From contig NZ_CP128233.1 of assembly GCF_030344915.1 (NCBI RefSeq), forward strand, positions 2,852,001 through 2,916,000: DNA of 64,000 bases. The letters are read 5' to 3'. The position numbers and the translations under genes are program-made. Each line of letters starts with the position of its first letter. Positions within the stretch are counted from its first letter, which is position 1. This document shows, one piece after another, positions 17,079 through 25,746 of the stretch. The DNA comes from Neopusillimonas aromaticivorans. GTDB lineage: Bacteria; Pseudomonadota; Gammaproteobacteria; Burkholderiales; Burkholderiaceae_B. The notes beneath the pieces were generated by a model. The model searched no databases. It was not told the origin of the DNA and saw only the letters and a list, made by a program, of their open reading frames with translations.

Positions 17079-17146
17079 TTGGTTGCCAGTTTACGAATTT
17101 AATCTAGCCTTGTTGTGCTTGATTATCTAGCCACATAGTGCTAGAT
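17070..17146. promoter_or_regulatory. Right operator region OR with three 22-bp sites
   Basis: Three same-geometry sites: 17125-17146 ATCTAGC-N8-GCTAGAT (perfect palindrome), 17102-17123 ATCTAGC-N8-GCTTGAT (one mismatch), and 17070-17091 GTCTAGC-N8-GCCAGTT (weak, over the repressor start). The related sites at 14333 and 14375 make a lambda-like OL/OR set. Divergent promoters for the repressor and Cro-like gene must lie here. Confidence 0.8.
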
Positions 17147-17174
17147 TTCAGTTATTCACGATCAAGGACGTCAA

Positions 17175-17387
17175 ATGACATTTGCAGAAAGCATCCGAGA
17201 GCAACTTCAGGCTCGGAAAGGCGACTGGCCCAAAATATGTGCCGAAACAGGCATTTCCTATTGGTGGATTACAAAATTTGCCCAAGGCCGAATAGGTAAT
17301 CCTGGGGTTCGCCATCTTGAGGCTTTAAGCATCTACTTTGCCTCGCTTCGTCAGTCAGCCCCTGCCTCAGAGTCTTTAAATGCCTAA
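17175..17387 (+). CDS. Cro-like HTH regulator
   Basis: 70 residues. GDWPKICAETGISYWWITKF is a compact helix-turn-helix resembling small phage Cro/CII-side regulators, with a recognition helix rich in aromatic residues. AAGGA lies eight bases before the ATG. Transcribed away from the repressor across OR, so it most likely antagonises repression early in lytic growth. Confidence 0.75.
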   Translation: MTFAESIREQLQARKGDWPKICAETGISYWWITKFAQGRIGNPGVRHLEALSIYFASLRQSAPASESLNA

Positions 17388-17439
17388 CTCAATGCACCTT
17401 CGCTGTCCGCCCTCTTTAAAGATAAGCAGGTGACCCCGT

Positions 17440-17649
17440 ATGAGTGATTCAAAAGTCATGGAAGCGATGTTCATGCTAGCCGTCGCTGCTCTCTCGTTTG
17501 TTGGCGCCTTGATGGTTAATGGCAGATCGTTTCAGTTCGTCCTCATCGGCGCGGGACTTGGCGCTGCTATTTCTTTGCTCTTCAATATTTTCTTGGTGTT
17601 GGGCCGTCATCGACCAGTACGCCACGAAGCTGAGGATGATCATGTATAG
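17440..17649 (+). CDS. Small two-helix membrane protein
   Basis: 69 residues with two hydrophobic segments (MLAVAALSFVGALMV; FVLIGAGLGAAISLLFNIFL) and a charged C-terminus. AGGTGA precedes the ATG. Its 3' 174 bp overlap a minus-strand membrane-protein gene; at least one of the two is likely real and both have acceptable ribosome sites. Codirectional with the Cro-like gene. Confidence 0.45.
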   Translation: MSDSKVMEAMFMLAVAALSFVGALMVNGRSFQFVLIGAGLGAAISLLFNIFLVLGRHRPVRHEAEDDHV

Positions 17650-17874
17650 CGTTTCACGCGAAGATAATTCCGGCCGCTCGCTGAGCCATAGTGCGCCAGC
17701 CATAGACAGGACCATCAACCAATATCTGACAACTCTCAACGGGTTCGATGTGATGGATTTAACCCAGTCGGAAATCAACCATCTGGCGATTCCCAAGACA
17801 ACCCAAACAAGAGCAGATCCGAAGAACATAAAAAACACATCACGCCAAGTTATGCCCGCTATCCATTCGATCAT
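17476..17874 (-). CDS. Three-helix membrane protein, possible lysogenic cargo
   Basis: 132 residues from the ATG at 17874, preceded by AAAGGGG. Three hydrophobic helices (DVFFMFFGSALVWVVLGIA, YWLMVLSMAGALWL, LYMIILSFVAYWSM) are followed by a highly charged tail. It lies on the strand opposite to the early operon, as lysogeny-expressed cargo often does, and is convergent with and overlaps the 17440 gene. Function unknown. Confidence 0.5.
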   Translation of the reverse strand: MIEWIAGITWRDVFFMFFGSALVWVVLGIARWLISDWVKSITSNPLRVVRYWLMVLSMAGALWLSERPELSSRETLYMIILSFVAYWSMTAQHQENIEEQRNSSAKSRADEDELKRSAINHQGANKRESSDG

Positions 17875-17941
17875 GGCCAACCCCTTTCGGAAAAGTTTAG
17901 TTACTGGAATCTCTGAGCTTAATCGATTGGGATTGGCCCTC

Positions 17942-18172
17942 TCAATGCACCGTAATGGCACTGGCCAAGCTCAACCCAAGCTGTTGATTCGCAACCAGGC
18001 GCTCATACACCGCCTCGATGTGTTCGCACTCAGCGTGCGGTCCGAACAGCGTCAGCGCCAGCACTTCGGCTTGATCCATCAGTTCGTAATCAATTTTCTT
18101 TTCCATGAGCGCAGTCTGTTGCGTTCTATTCGGTATGTCCATTCGCAGTTTCCGAGTGATCTGTTGGTCCAT
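17942..18172 (-). CDS. Hypothetical minus-strand phage protein
   Basis: 76 residues, divergent from the CII-like gene. It contains MEKKIDYELMDQAEVLALTL then FGPHAECEHIEAVYERLVAN, a plausible folded alpha-helical protein. GGGAAAA before 18172 is only a weak ribosome site and internal Met codons are alternatives. Not recognised; it could be a non-coding strand artefact. Confidence 0.4.
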   Translation of the reverse strand: MDQQITRKLRMDIPNRTQQTALMEKKIDYELMDQAEVLALTLFGPHAECEHIEAVYERLVANQQLGLSLASAITVH

Positions 18173-18198
18173 GATCGTTTTCCCAGTAGGTGTGAGTT

Positions 18199-18519
18199 AT
18201 GAATACAGAGCCAGTATCAGCCGATCAGGCTGAAAGCACACGCAAGATCGGTGCAAGAATTCAGGGTGAGATATTGCGCCGACTTGCAGAGGTCACTCAG
18301 GAGCGTGCAGCGGATCGCATGGGCGTTTCAGCCAGCACGGTGAGCCGGCAGAAGGAAAGCCTGGACGGCTTTTGCCAGCTACTGGCAGCGCTGGGTTTGC
18401 AGTTGGCCTCCACGGATGCAGTAGTGGTCGACCAGCAGGAGTTGCTGGGTATCGAGCGTATGGCGCTCAAATATCTGCAGGCTCGGGTTGAGGCTGAAAA
18501 CAGGAGGGCACAAGGATGA
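18199..18519 (+). CDS. CII-like transcriptional activator
   Basis: 106 residues. GEILRRLAEVTQERAADRMG followed by VSASTVSRQKESLDGFCQLL matches the CII family, with HTH VTQERAADRMGVSASTVSRQK and the ALGLQLAS segment after it. CII tetramers activate repressor-establishment and integrase promoters. Position after the Cro-like gene, at the head of the replication operon, is the lambda arrangement. Weak GTAGGTG ribosome site. Confidence 0.78.
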   Translation: MNTEPVSADQAESTRKIGARIQGEILRRLAEVTQERAADRMGVSASTVSRQKESLDGFCQLLAALGLQLASTDAVVVDQQELLGIERMALKYLQARVEAENRRAQG

Positions 18520-18725
18520 ACCATTCAAACGCACGCCATGCCGCCATCATGTGCGGCAACGCGAAGTTTCAGGCTTATCTGGGCGTCAAAGATGCCGATG
18601 AAGCGGCGGCCAGCCTGCGCCGCTTGTGTGGTGTGAAGTCACGGCGCGAGCTGGACGAATGCCCGGCCGCAGCAAAGCGGTTTCATGAGCTGCGCAAGAA
18701 GTTTGCTTATGGGGGTGGGGCGTGA
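18516..18725 (+). CDS. Phage hypothetical small protein
   Basis: 69 residues, GNAKFQAYLGVKDADEAAAS then LRRLCGVKSRRELD. Overlaps both neighbours by four bases. The pattern recurs in Burkholderiales prophages beside CII and replication genes but has no known role. Confidence 0.6.
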   Translation: MNHSNARHAAIMCGNAKFQAYLGVKDADEAAASLRRLCGVKSRRELDECPAAAKRFHELRKKFAYGGGA

Positions 18726-19213
18726 GTATCAACCCTCCGGCAGTTATCGACCCATGCTGCGGCGGTCGCATGATGTGGTTCGACCAGCAAGACCAGCGCG
18801 CTTTGTTTGGTGACATCCGAAGCGAAGAGCACACGCTATGCGATGGCCGGGCATTTAATATCACCCCCGACCTGAACATGGATTTTCGGGGTATGCCATT
18901 TTCAGATGAATCATTCCGGCTGGTCGTATTTGACCCACCGCACCTACGCCGAGCCGGTCAGAGTTCGTGGCTTCGTGCCAAGTACGGAATCCTTGGTGAT
19001 GATTGGCGCGATGATCTGCGGCGCGGTTTCGCTGAATGCTTCCGCGTCCTCAAGCCTGAAGGCGTCCTGATCTTTAAATGGGCCGAGACCCAAATACCGG
19101 TGAGTCAAATCCTGACACTGACCCCTCATGCGCCATTGTTTGGTCATAAGTCAGGCCGAAGGGAGCGCACTCATTGGATGACGTTCATGAAGGGCGCACA
19201 TAAAAATGGTTGA
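18722..19213 (+). CDS. Phage SAM-dependent DNA methyltransferase-like protein
   Basis: 163 residues. IDPCCGGRMMWFD resembles a SAM-binding motif I region and LVVFDPPHL the catalytic DPPY-type motif of amino methyltransferases, followed by GVLIFKWAE, typical of N4/N6 methylases. It lacks a separate target-recognition domain, so is shorter than classic enzymes. It may modify phage DNA against host restriction. The target is unknown and RNA methylation cannot be excluded. Confidence 0.65.
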   Translation: MSINPPAVIDPCCGGRMMWFDQQDQRALFGDIRSEEHTLCDGRAFNITPDLNMDFRGMPFSDESFRLVVFDPPHLRRAGQSSWLRAKYGILGDDWRDDLRRGFAECFRVLKPEGVLIFKWAETQIPVSQILTLTPHAPLFGHKSGRRERTHWMTFMKGAHKNG

Positions 19214-20384
19214 TTTACCGGACCCCTTAACACCAGCTGACTGCAACCTGCGCGGCTTACCGTTCATGCCTTTGCACACCGAGCGCTTGCTCGACAGTGA
19301 CATGATGGCCTTGTCCACGGGCGAAGAGTTCAAGACAGCCCTGCGCCTGTGGTGCAAGAGCTGGAATCAAGAGCCGGCAGCTTCGTTGCCTGACGATGAT
19401 CGCATTCTTGCTCACTTGGCTGGCAAAGAGTTGGCCGGTTGGCGCAAGGTCAAAGCCATGGCGCTTCGTGGCTTCATCAAATGTAGTGACGGCCGTCTGT
19501 ATCACCCTGTGATAGCGCAGGAGGCTATCAACGCAATGTCACGACGCGAGCAGCACCAGGCCAGCAAAGATGGTGACAATGATCGCAAGCGTGAGGAACG
19601 TGAAGACCGCAAGTTGTTGTTTGGTGCTCTGCGTGACATCGGCGTGATTCTGCCAGCGAAAGGTACCAGTACGTCACACCTGAGAAAGGTCGCGGCGTCA
19701 CACGGAATACAGATTATTGTCACGGACAATCACAAGGTTGTCACTGTGACACCTAAAGGAAGTCACAACGAAAGTCACGGCGTTGTCACGGCTAAGACAG
19801 GGACAGGGACAGGGACATATATAAAAGAAGAAGCGGCGGCGGCATCTCCCCCGCCTACGCGCACACACGCACACGAGGCTGGCGACGATCCGCCGCCGCC
19901 TTCCTCGGAACCTTCGAAACCCACCAGCCTGGACACTCCTGCAGGCTATGCCGTGCTGGTCCGCCGGTGGGAGAAGGAACGGGGTAAGGCATCGACCGTC
20001 ACCAGCAGTGACCCCAGGCTTTTGGTCTGGGCTCAAAAGCGTGTGACCGAGGCACAACTGCGTGAAGCTTACGACCTGGCCGTTGCTGACCGCGAGCTGG
20101 CGCAAGACCATGGGCCCATCAACGCGGGGTTTCTCGACGTGTTTCTGGCCAAGGTGCTCAAGCCGCCCGGGGGCGACAGTGCGTTGAACCGCCAGTCATC
20201 GGCAGTCCCGCCGAAGCACTGGGCCGTGTCGTGGTCTGGGATCGTGGCCAAGGGCGAGGAGCTGGGGATTGTGCAGGAGTCTGGCGAGTTGGCCCCCACG
20301 TTCAAGGCTCGCGTCTTTGCTGCAGCTCAGCTGTCTGAGGGCGAGAAGGCCATGTTGCGTGCCGACTACGGGGTGAGCTTATGA
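19206..20384 (+). CDS. Replication protein with DUF1376 domain
   Basis: 392 residues. Residues ~18-108 (LPFMPLHTERLLDSDMMALS, then FKTALRLWCKSWNQEP and LYHPVIAQEA) form a DUF1376 domain, found in phage replication initiator-like proteins. A middle low-complexity part has Gly-Thr repeats and Pro/His runs (short 6-bp repeats at ~19797-19820). The C-terminus (VLVRRWEKERG then VTEAQLREAYDLAVADRE) resembles O-type C-terminal domains. It occupies the lambda O position between CII and RusA. No helicase-loader gene follows. Confidence 0.72.
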   Translation: MVDLPDPLTPADCNLRGLPFMPLHTERLLDSDMMALSTGEEFKTALRLWCKSWNQEPAASLPDDDRILAHLAGKELAGWRKVKAMALRGFIKCSDGRLYHPVIAQEAINAMSRREQHQASKDGDNDRKREEREDRKLLFGALRDIGVILPAKGTSTSHLRKVAASHGIQIIVTDNHKVVTVTPKGSHNESHGVVTAKTGTGTGTYIKEEAAAASPPPTRTHAHEAGDDPPPPSSEPSKPTSLDTPAGYAVLVRRWEKERGKASTVTSSDPRLLVWAQKRVTEAQLREAYDLAVADRELAQDHGPINAGFLDVFLAKVLKPPGGDSALNRQSSAVPPKHWAVSWSGIVAKGEELGIVQESGELAPTFKARVFAAAQLSEGEKAMLRADYGVSL

Positions 20385-20566
20385 CCTGCTGCACAACTGA
20401 AACTCGCGTGTACCGCTGGGACTGCCGGGATTGCATGGTGCGCAAGATTCGGCACCTACGAAGCCCGAACAAAAGCCTGACACTGAGGCTGCAGCTGGCG
20501 ACATTCGAGCGCATGGGTTCGCAGATGGCCGAGCGCGTGAAAGCAATGCTCAAGGAGGGGTCATGA
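20381..20566 (+). CDS. Small Cys-rich phage protein
   Basis: 61 residues starting with CC then WDCRDCMVRKIRHLRSPNKS, four Cys that could bind zinc, followed by a helical tail. ATGA overlaps at both ends place it firmly in the operon between the replication protein and RusA. Unknown function. Confidence 0.55.
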   Translation: MTCCTTETRVYRWDCRDCMVRKIRHLRSPNKSLTLRLQLATFERMGSQMAERVKAMLKEGS

Positions 20567-21003
20567 TCACTTTCATCGTGCCCGGCAAGCCCGTCGGAAA
20601 AGGTCGGCCACGCGCTGCAGCCCGAGGCAAGAACATCACGCTGTACACGCCGCAAAAGACGGCCACGTACGAGTCGACGGTGGCGCTGGCAGCCGACCAG
20701 GCTATGGCCGGAAAGCCCTTGATCACCGGGCCTGTTGAAACGCTGATGACCATCGTGCTGCCGGTGCCAGTGTCGTGGTCCAAGCGAAAGCAGGCCGATG
20801 CCCTGGCAGGCACCGTGATGCCCACCAGCAAGCCCGACATGGACAATGTGGTCAAGGCCATTTTCGACGCCATCAACGGCATCGTGTGGACAGATGACGT
20901 TCAGGTGGTTGGCCTGCGAGTGCGCAAGGTTTACGGCGCGATACCGCGTGTTCAGGTGACCGTTTCGCCCTATGTTTCACAAACCTCTGGAGGTTCGCTT
21001 TGA
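20563..21003 (+). CDS. rusA: RusA-type Holliday junction resolvase
   Basis: 146 residues. ITFIVPGKPVGKGRPRAAAR at the N-terminus and SKPDMDNVVKAIFDAINGIV then WTDDVQVV carry the conserved Asp residues (D in PDMDN, D-D in WTDDVQ) of RusA endonucleases, which cut four-way junctions. The start is at 20563, in ATGA overlap with the previous gene; the longer frame upstream belongs to another gene. Likely resolves phage recombination and replication intermediates before packaging. Confidence 0.88.
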   Translation: MITFIVPGKPVGKGRPRAAARGKNITLYTPQKTATYESTVALAADQAMAGKPLITGPVETLMTIVLPVPVSWSKRKQADALAGTVMPTSKPDMDNVVKAIFDAINGIVWTDDVQVVGLRVRKVYGAIPRVQVTVSPYVSQTSGGSL

Positions 21004-21599
21004 GCGACGAAGTGCTGTTTAAATCCGCCGCTGATGCGTTGCGGTTTGCGTTCAACTATTCCCACCAGCAGTATGACCGGCCGATGATGAATCGGTTGGC
21101 CACTGCGCCTGTCGGCGAGGGCAAAGGGCTGGCCGGGCAGGACGGTGCCGGTCAGGCCGGGATGATCCTCAGTCGGCTGGAGCGACTGCCCAACATGCAT
21201 CGTGCGGTGCTGGCCGTGCGCTTTGGGCCCATGAGTTTCCCGTGTTCGTGCGGTAGTGCTTGCTGTTCAGAGCAACGGCGAAACCTGGCCTGGGAGGCTG
21301 CAGCAGGGGCCGTTGGTGCTTATGCTGCCGAAGCAATCCCAGGCGGGGCAGGGCGGTACCGCTTGCGTACCGAGTTGGTCAGGCGGTTCTACGGTGCCAG
21401 TGGTACGTTGGCGGATGTCGCGGAAAAGGTTGGGGTCAGTCTGCGTACGGTTGCAAGCGAGGCCCCGTTGGTTGAGGGTTGGCTTAACGGCTATCGTTCC
21501 AAAGAAACCAAGAAATGGGTAATGGGCGTTGACGTTGTGGCCATCAGAGCAGCAGAGGCGCTCTTGTCTGAATCGGGGTTCATTGAATCGAAATCTTGA
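21000..21599 (+). CDS. Putative late-gene regulator (antiterminator Q-like)
   Basis: 199 residues from a TTG start overlapping the rusA stop, with GGAGG six bases upstream. RLPNMHRAVLAVRFGPMSFP, a Cys-rich CSCGSACCS element and a C-terminal HTH (GTLADVAEKVGVSLRTVASE) resemble Burkholderiales phage proteins annotated as Q-like or phage regulators. It is the last gene before strong terminators and the late operon, the position of Q. Antitermination is inferred from this position. Confidence 0.55.
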   Translation: MSDEVLFKSAADALRFAFNYSHQQYDRPMMNRLATAPVGEGKGLAGQDGAGQAGMILSRLERLPNMHRAVLAVRFGPMSFPCSCGSACCSEQRRNLAWEAAAGAVGAYAAEAIPGGAGRYRLRTELVRRFYGASGTLADVAEKVGVSLRTVASEAPLVEGWLNGYRSKETKKWVMGVDVVAIRAAEALLSESGFIESKS

Positions 21600-21601
21600 C
21601 C

Positions 21602-21760
21602 TTTGCATTTAATTAATGCAAAAATGGCACTTAATCGATAAGGTGCATAGTTGCGCCCGCAGAGCCCGATAGCCAAAAGCGTCGGGCTTTTTCGTTTTCG
21701 TCCTGCCGGCTTGCCGGCCTTTCGCCCCCGCCTGAGTCGACAGATTCGGTGGGGGTTTTG
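21602..21760 (+). terminator. Terminator cluster between early and late operons
   Basis: Three structures: TTTGCATT-N5-AATGCAAA (21602-21622), AGCCCGA-loop-TCGGGCT followed by TTTTTCG (21662-21690), and CCCCCGCC-loop-GGTGGGGG followed by TTTTG (about 21725-21760). They separate the Q-like gene from the packaging genes, so late transcription must read through them, which fits regulation by antitermination. Confidence 0.7.
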
Positions 21761-21773
21761 TTGTGGATTCTTC

Positions 21774-22142
21774 ATGGCACAGCGACCACAGCGACCCTGT
21801 CGGGCAACTGGTTGCAGGGCCTTGCACCGCAACGCCCATGGCTACTGCGATGCACATGCCCACTTGGTCAAGGTGTGGACCAAGACGCCCGAGCAATCCG
21901 GACGTGGTGGCAGGCCTTGGCGCAGGCTCAGGGATCAGATCCTTGAACGTGATGGATATCTTTGCCAGTGCGAGGGCTGCCAGCGCAGGGCCTTGCCTTT
22001 GGTCGCTCATGAGGTAGACCACATCAAGCCAATCAGTCAGGGCGGTACCGATGACCCGGGCAACCTCAGGGCGATCAATCGGGACTGTCACAGGGCTAAG
22101 AGTCAGGCTGAGGCGCAGCGGGCGCGACGGCCTGGCAGGTAG
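21774..22142 (+). CDS. HNH endonuclease, terminase-associated
   Basis: 122 residues. N-terminal Cys motif (RPCRATGCRAL, GYCDAH) then the HNH core LRDQILERDGYLCQCEGCQ, then AHEVDHIKPISQGGTDDPGN and LRAINRDCHRAK, with the His-Asp-His and Asn residues intact. HNH proteins encoded beside terminase and portal genes are required for cos cleavage in HK97-type phages. Start at 21774 after the terminators. Probably the first gene of the morphogenesis operon. Confidence 0.88.
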   Translation: MAQRPQRPCRATGCRALHRNAHGYCDAHAHLVKVWTKTPEQSGRGGRPWRRLRDQILERDGYLCQCEGCQRRALPLVAHEVDHIKPISQGGTDDPGNLRAINRDCHRAKSQAEAQRARRPGR

Positions 22143-22236
22143 GGGGAGGGCAAAAAGTTAGAGGTTGATTGAACGGACACCTGCCGCTCAATCGAATTTT
22201 TACACCCGCGAAAAATGAAATTCAGGAGTTGACGGC
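22143..22236. other. HNH-terS spacer, candidate cos region
   Basis: Ninety-four bases with no ORF, holding an inverted repeat TTGATTGA...TCAATCGAA and A-rich tracts. In HK97-like phages the cos site lies next to the HNH and small terminase genes, so this is a candidate; the nick position cannot be read from sequence. Confidence 0.35.
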
Positions 22237-22716
22237 ATGGCAGGAGCGGTAGGCCGGTCAGGCCGACGACCCAAGCCCGTTGAGCGCAAGGTTGCAGCGG
22301 GCAATCCAGGTAAGCGTGCGCTGAACACAAACGCGCCCACTTTCGACGCGGTTCTGAACATCGATCCGCCCGAATGGCTGACGGGGGCCGGGCGTGATCT
22401 GTGGTTGCATCTGGCCCCCTTGCTCTGTGCCCAGCAGGTGCTGCAGGCAACGGATATCCAGAACCTGGAGTTTTACTGCGCGGCTTATGGCCGCTTTCGA
22501 GCAGCTGAGCAGCACATTGCGCAGCACGGCATTGTCGTTGAGGGCGCGCAGGGCGGTTCGGTGAAAAACCCAGCAGCCACCATCATCAATGAGTCAACAC
22601 GTCAGATGGCCACCTTCGGCTCGTTGCTGGGCTTGGACCCATCCAGCCGCCAGCGGTTGCTGGGGCCAAAGAAACGCGATGCTGGCGCTGACCTGGCAGC
22701 AATTTTGGCGATGTGA
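22237..22716 (+). CDS. terS: Terminase small subunit, P27 family
   Basis: 159 residues. A basic N-terminus (GRSGRRPKPVERKVAAGNPG) and AGRDLWLHLAPLLCAQQVLQ match P27-type small terminases, which bind the packaging site and recruit the large subunit. Ends with the conserved GLDPSSRQRLL and a C-terminal tail. Directly followed by the large subunit with overlap. Confidence 0.88.
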   Translation: MAGAVGRSGRRPKPVERKVAAGNPGKRALNTNAPTFDAVLNIDPPEWLTGAGRDLWLHLAPLLCAQQVLQATDIQNLEFYCAAYGRFRAAEQHIAQHGIVVEGAQGGSVKNPAATIINESTRQMATFGSLLGLDPSSRQRLLGPKKRDAGADLAAILAM

Positions 22717-22718
22717 CC

Positions 22719-24432
22719 ATGACCAAGGCGAAATATCCTCGCGTGGCGGTGGCCACGCAGTTTGCGCGCGACGTGGTGCGGGGCAAGGTGCCGTGCTGTC
22801 GTTTTATTGTTCTGGCCTGCCAACGTCACCTGGATGACTTGGCCAAGTCAAAGACAAGGGAGTTTTCCTACCGCTTTGATCCGGCCAAGGCCGAAAAGAA
22901 GCTCAAGTTCATTGAGTTCCTGCCGCACACCAAGGGTGAGTGGGCAAGGCTGCGGCAAAAGGTTGTGCTGGAACCCTGGCAGCTCTTTGGCATTGCCTGC
23001 ACTTTCGGCTGGGTGCGTAAAAAGGATGGCCTGCGCCGGTTTCGTGAATCGTACTGGGAAGTCCCGCGCAAGAACGGCAAGTCTGTGATTGCTGCAGGTG
23101 TCGCCCTGGGCATGTTCTGCGCTGATGGCGAGTTCGGTGCCGAGGTGTATAGCGGTGCCACGACCGAGAAGCAGGCCTGGAAGTTTTCCGGCCGGCCCGT
23201 CTCATGGTCAACCGCACGCCCGAGCTCAAGGAACTGTTAGGGATAGAGGTCAATGCGGGCAACCTGAACCGTCCCGAAGATGGCAGTCGGTTCGAGCCCA
23301 TTATCGGCAACCCGGGCGACGGTGCCTCGCCATCGTGCGCGGTGGTCGACGAATACCACGAGCACGATGCAGACGACCTGTATGTGACGATGCAGACCGG
23401 TATGGGTGCGCGCCGCCAGCCCTTGATGTTCATCATCACAACGGCGGGCGCCAACATTACCGGGCCTTGCTACGACAAGCGCACGGAAGTCATCGAAATG
23501 CTGGAAGGTCTGGTACCGAACGATGAACTGTTCGGCTGGATCTGGACGATTGACGAAGGCGATGACTGGACCGACCCCAAGGTGTTGGCCAAGGCGAACC
23601 CCAATATGGGGGTCTCGGTGTATCAGGATTATCTGGTTGCCCAGCAGCAACAGGCGATTCGCCGGGCGCGCTTTGCAGGCAAGTTCAAAACCAAGCACCT
23701 GAACGTCTGGACTGCAGCGAAGTCGGGCTTCATCAACATGGCCAAGTTCATGGCGCCACCGTGCCAAGACACCAGCCTTTCGCTGGATCAGTTCAAAGGG
23801 CGGGAATGCATCCTTGGGCTGGACTTAGCAGCCAAGGTGGACTTGACCGCGATGGTCAAGCTGTTCTGGAAGGATATCGCAGGTAAGCGGCACTACTACT
23901 GCGTGGACCCAACGTTCTGGGTGCCCGAGGACACAGTGCAAGGCACGGAGAATCGGCGTCTGGCTGACCGGTACCAAGCGTGGGTGGCTTCAGGCCACCT
24001 GGTGCAAACCGATGGCGCGGAGATCGACTACCGCGACATTTTGGCCGAAGCGATGGAGGTCAACCAGCTGGCTCCGGTGATGTCTTCGCCGATTGATCCG
24101 CACGGCGCAGCGAACCTGTCGCACCAGCTGGACGATGAGGGGCTGAACCCGATCACGATCATCCAGAACTACACCAACATGGCTGACGCCATGAAGGAAT
24201 TGAAGCTGCCATTTTGTCGGGGCGGTTTCATCACGATGGCCATCCGATCATGACCTGGTGTATCGGCAACCTGGTGGCCAAGTACCTGCCAGGGAGCGAT
24301 GACGTAATGCGCCCGGTCAAGCAGGGCGACGACAACAAGATCGACGGCGCCGTGGCTTTGATCATGGCCATTGGTCGAGCGATGGCGGGCAACGAAAACC
24401 CAGACCTCTCAGACTTTTTAACAACGCGGTGA
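22719..24432 (+). CDS. terL: Terminase large subunit (two frameshifts)
   Basis: ATPase/nuclease motor that packages phage DNA. The N-terminal ATPase has the adenine-binding region around VVLEPWQLFGIAC and a Walker A-like PRKNGKSVIAAG. After a one-base loss at 23183-23187, CAVVDEYHEH supplies Walker B. The nuclease domain has ILGLDLAAKVDLTAM. A second loss at ~24202 is needed to reach HHDGHPIMTWCIGN and the end at 24432. Joined length ~572 residues is normal for Terminase_1 (HK97-like). The start at 22719 or GTG 22713 cannot be decided. Confidence 0.88.
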
Positions 24433-24436
24433 TTGG

Positions 24437-25735
24437 ATGAAACAGAAAGCGCAAAAAATAGGCCGGATTCGGGCGGCAGTGCTCGGCTGGCTGGGTGCGC
24501 CGTTCGGCCTCACCGATGTGGACGCATGGGCGCGTCTCGGGGCTACAAGTTCCGCTGGCGTGAGTGTGAACGATCAGAACATTCTGCAGCTGTCGGCTGT
24601 ATGGGCCTGTGCCCGGTTGATCAGTGAAACGATGGGCACGCTGCCCCTCGGGATGCACGAACGCACTACCAACGGCAAACGCCCGGCGCCGCAACACCCG
24701 CTGCATTTCATCATTGGCACACAACCCAACACAGACACTATTTCATCCGTGTTTTGGGAGTCGGTCGTAGCGGCGATGTTGCTGCGGGGAAATGCCCGAT
24801 GTGAAAAGCTGATGGTAGGTGACCGTGTGGTTGGCTTGAGTTTTCTTTACCCTCCGCGCCTGTCGATCACACGCAAAGGCGATGGCTCGAAAGAATATCG
24901 CTACACCGAGGAAAGCGGGCGGCAGCGAGTCATCCCTGAGTCACGCATTTGGTCGATTCCTGGCTGGTCGCTGGATGGGAAGAACGGCGTTTCTGTCATC
25001 CAGTATGGAGCGCAAGTGTTCGGGGCTGCTTTGGCCACCGATGAGGCGGCGGCGGGTACGTTCAAACGCGGCTTGATGCCCACGGTCTGGTTCAAGTACC
25101 CAGAAAAGCTCAGGCCGGAGCAGCGCGAAGACGCGCGCGAGTTCATCACAAATCGCGCAGCTGGCGCCGTGAACTCCGGAAGGCCGGTGATTATGGAAAA
25201 CGGCATGGAGGTTGGCACCATCGGCATTAACCCGAAGGACGCCCAGATGCTGGAGTCGCGGGCCTTTGGCGTAGAGGAAATCTGTCGCTGGTTCCGTGTC
25301 CCGCCTTGGATGGTCGGCCATACCGAGAAGTCCACCAGTTGGGGCACTGGCATCGAGCAGCAGATGATTGGCTTTCTGGTGTTCACCCTGGGCCCATGGT
25401 TGAAGCGTATCGAGCAGAGCATCGTCAAGGATTTACTCACGCCAGCTGAGCGTCTGCGCTACTACCCGAAATTTGCTGTCGAGGGTCTTTTGCGTGCTGA
25501 TAGTGCGGCGCGTGCTGCGTTCTACAGCGTAATGGTCAATAACGGCATCCTGACCCGCGATGAAGTGCGCGAGCTCGAAGACCGGTCACCGATGGGTGGC
25601 AATGCAGCCGTGCTGACCGTGCAAACCGCACTGGCACCTCTGGACGATCTTGGTGCCAACACCGCAGACCAGAACGCCCGTAACGCGATGGCGGCCTGGC
25701 TCAAAGACATGATGGCCTCCACGGCCGACACCTGA
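24437..25735 (+). CDS. Phage portal protein, HK97 family
   Basis: 432 residues with no interruption. QNILQLSAVWACARLISETM and the C-terminal half with EEICRWFRVPPWMVGHTEKS are portal hallmarks; the protein forms the dodecameric ring at the capsid vertex through which DNA enters. It follows terL by a few bases and precedes the protease, the HK97 order. Confidence 0.93.
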   Translation: MKQKAQKIGRIRAAVLGWLGAPFGLTDVDAWARLGATSSAGVSVNDQNILQLSAVWACARLISETMGTLPLGMHERTTNGKRPAPQHPLHFIIGTQPNTDTISSVFWESVVAAMLLRGNARCEKLMVGDRVVGLSFLYPPRLSITRKGDGSKEYRYTEESGRQRVIPESRIWSIPGWSLDGKNGVSVIQYGAQVFGAALATDEAAAGTFKRGLMPTVWFKYPEKLRPEQREDAREFITNRAAGAVNSGRPVIMENGMEVGTIGINPKDAQMLESRAFGVEEICRWFRVPPWMVGHTEKSTSWGTGIEQQMIGFLVFTLGPWLKRIEQSIVKDLLTPAERLRYYPKFAVEGLLRADSAARAAFYSVMVNNGILTRDEVRELEDRSPMGGNAAVLTVQTALAPLDDLGANTADQNARNAMAAWLKDMMASTADT

Positions 25736-25746
25736 AGGAAACCAAC

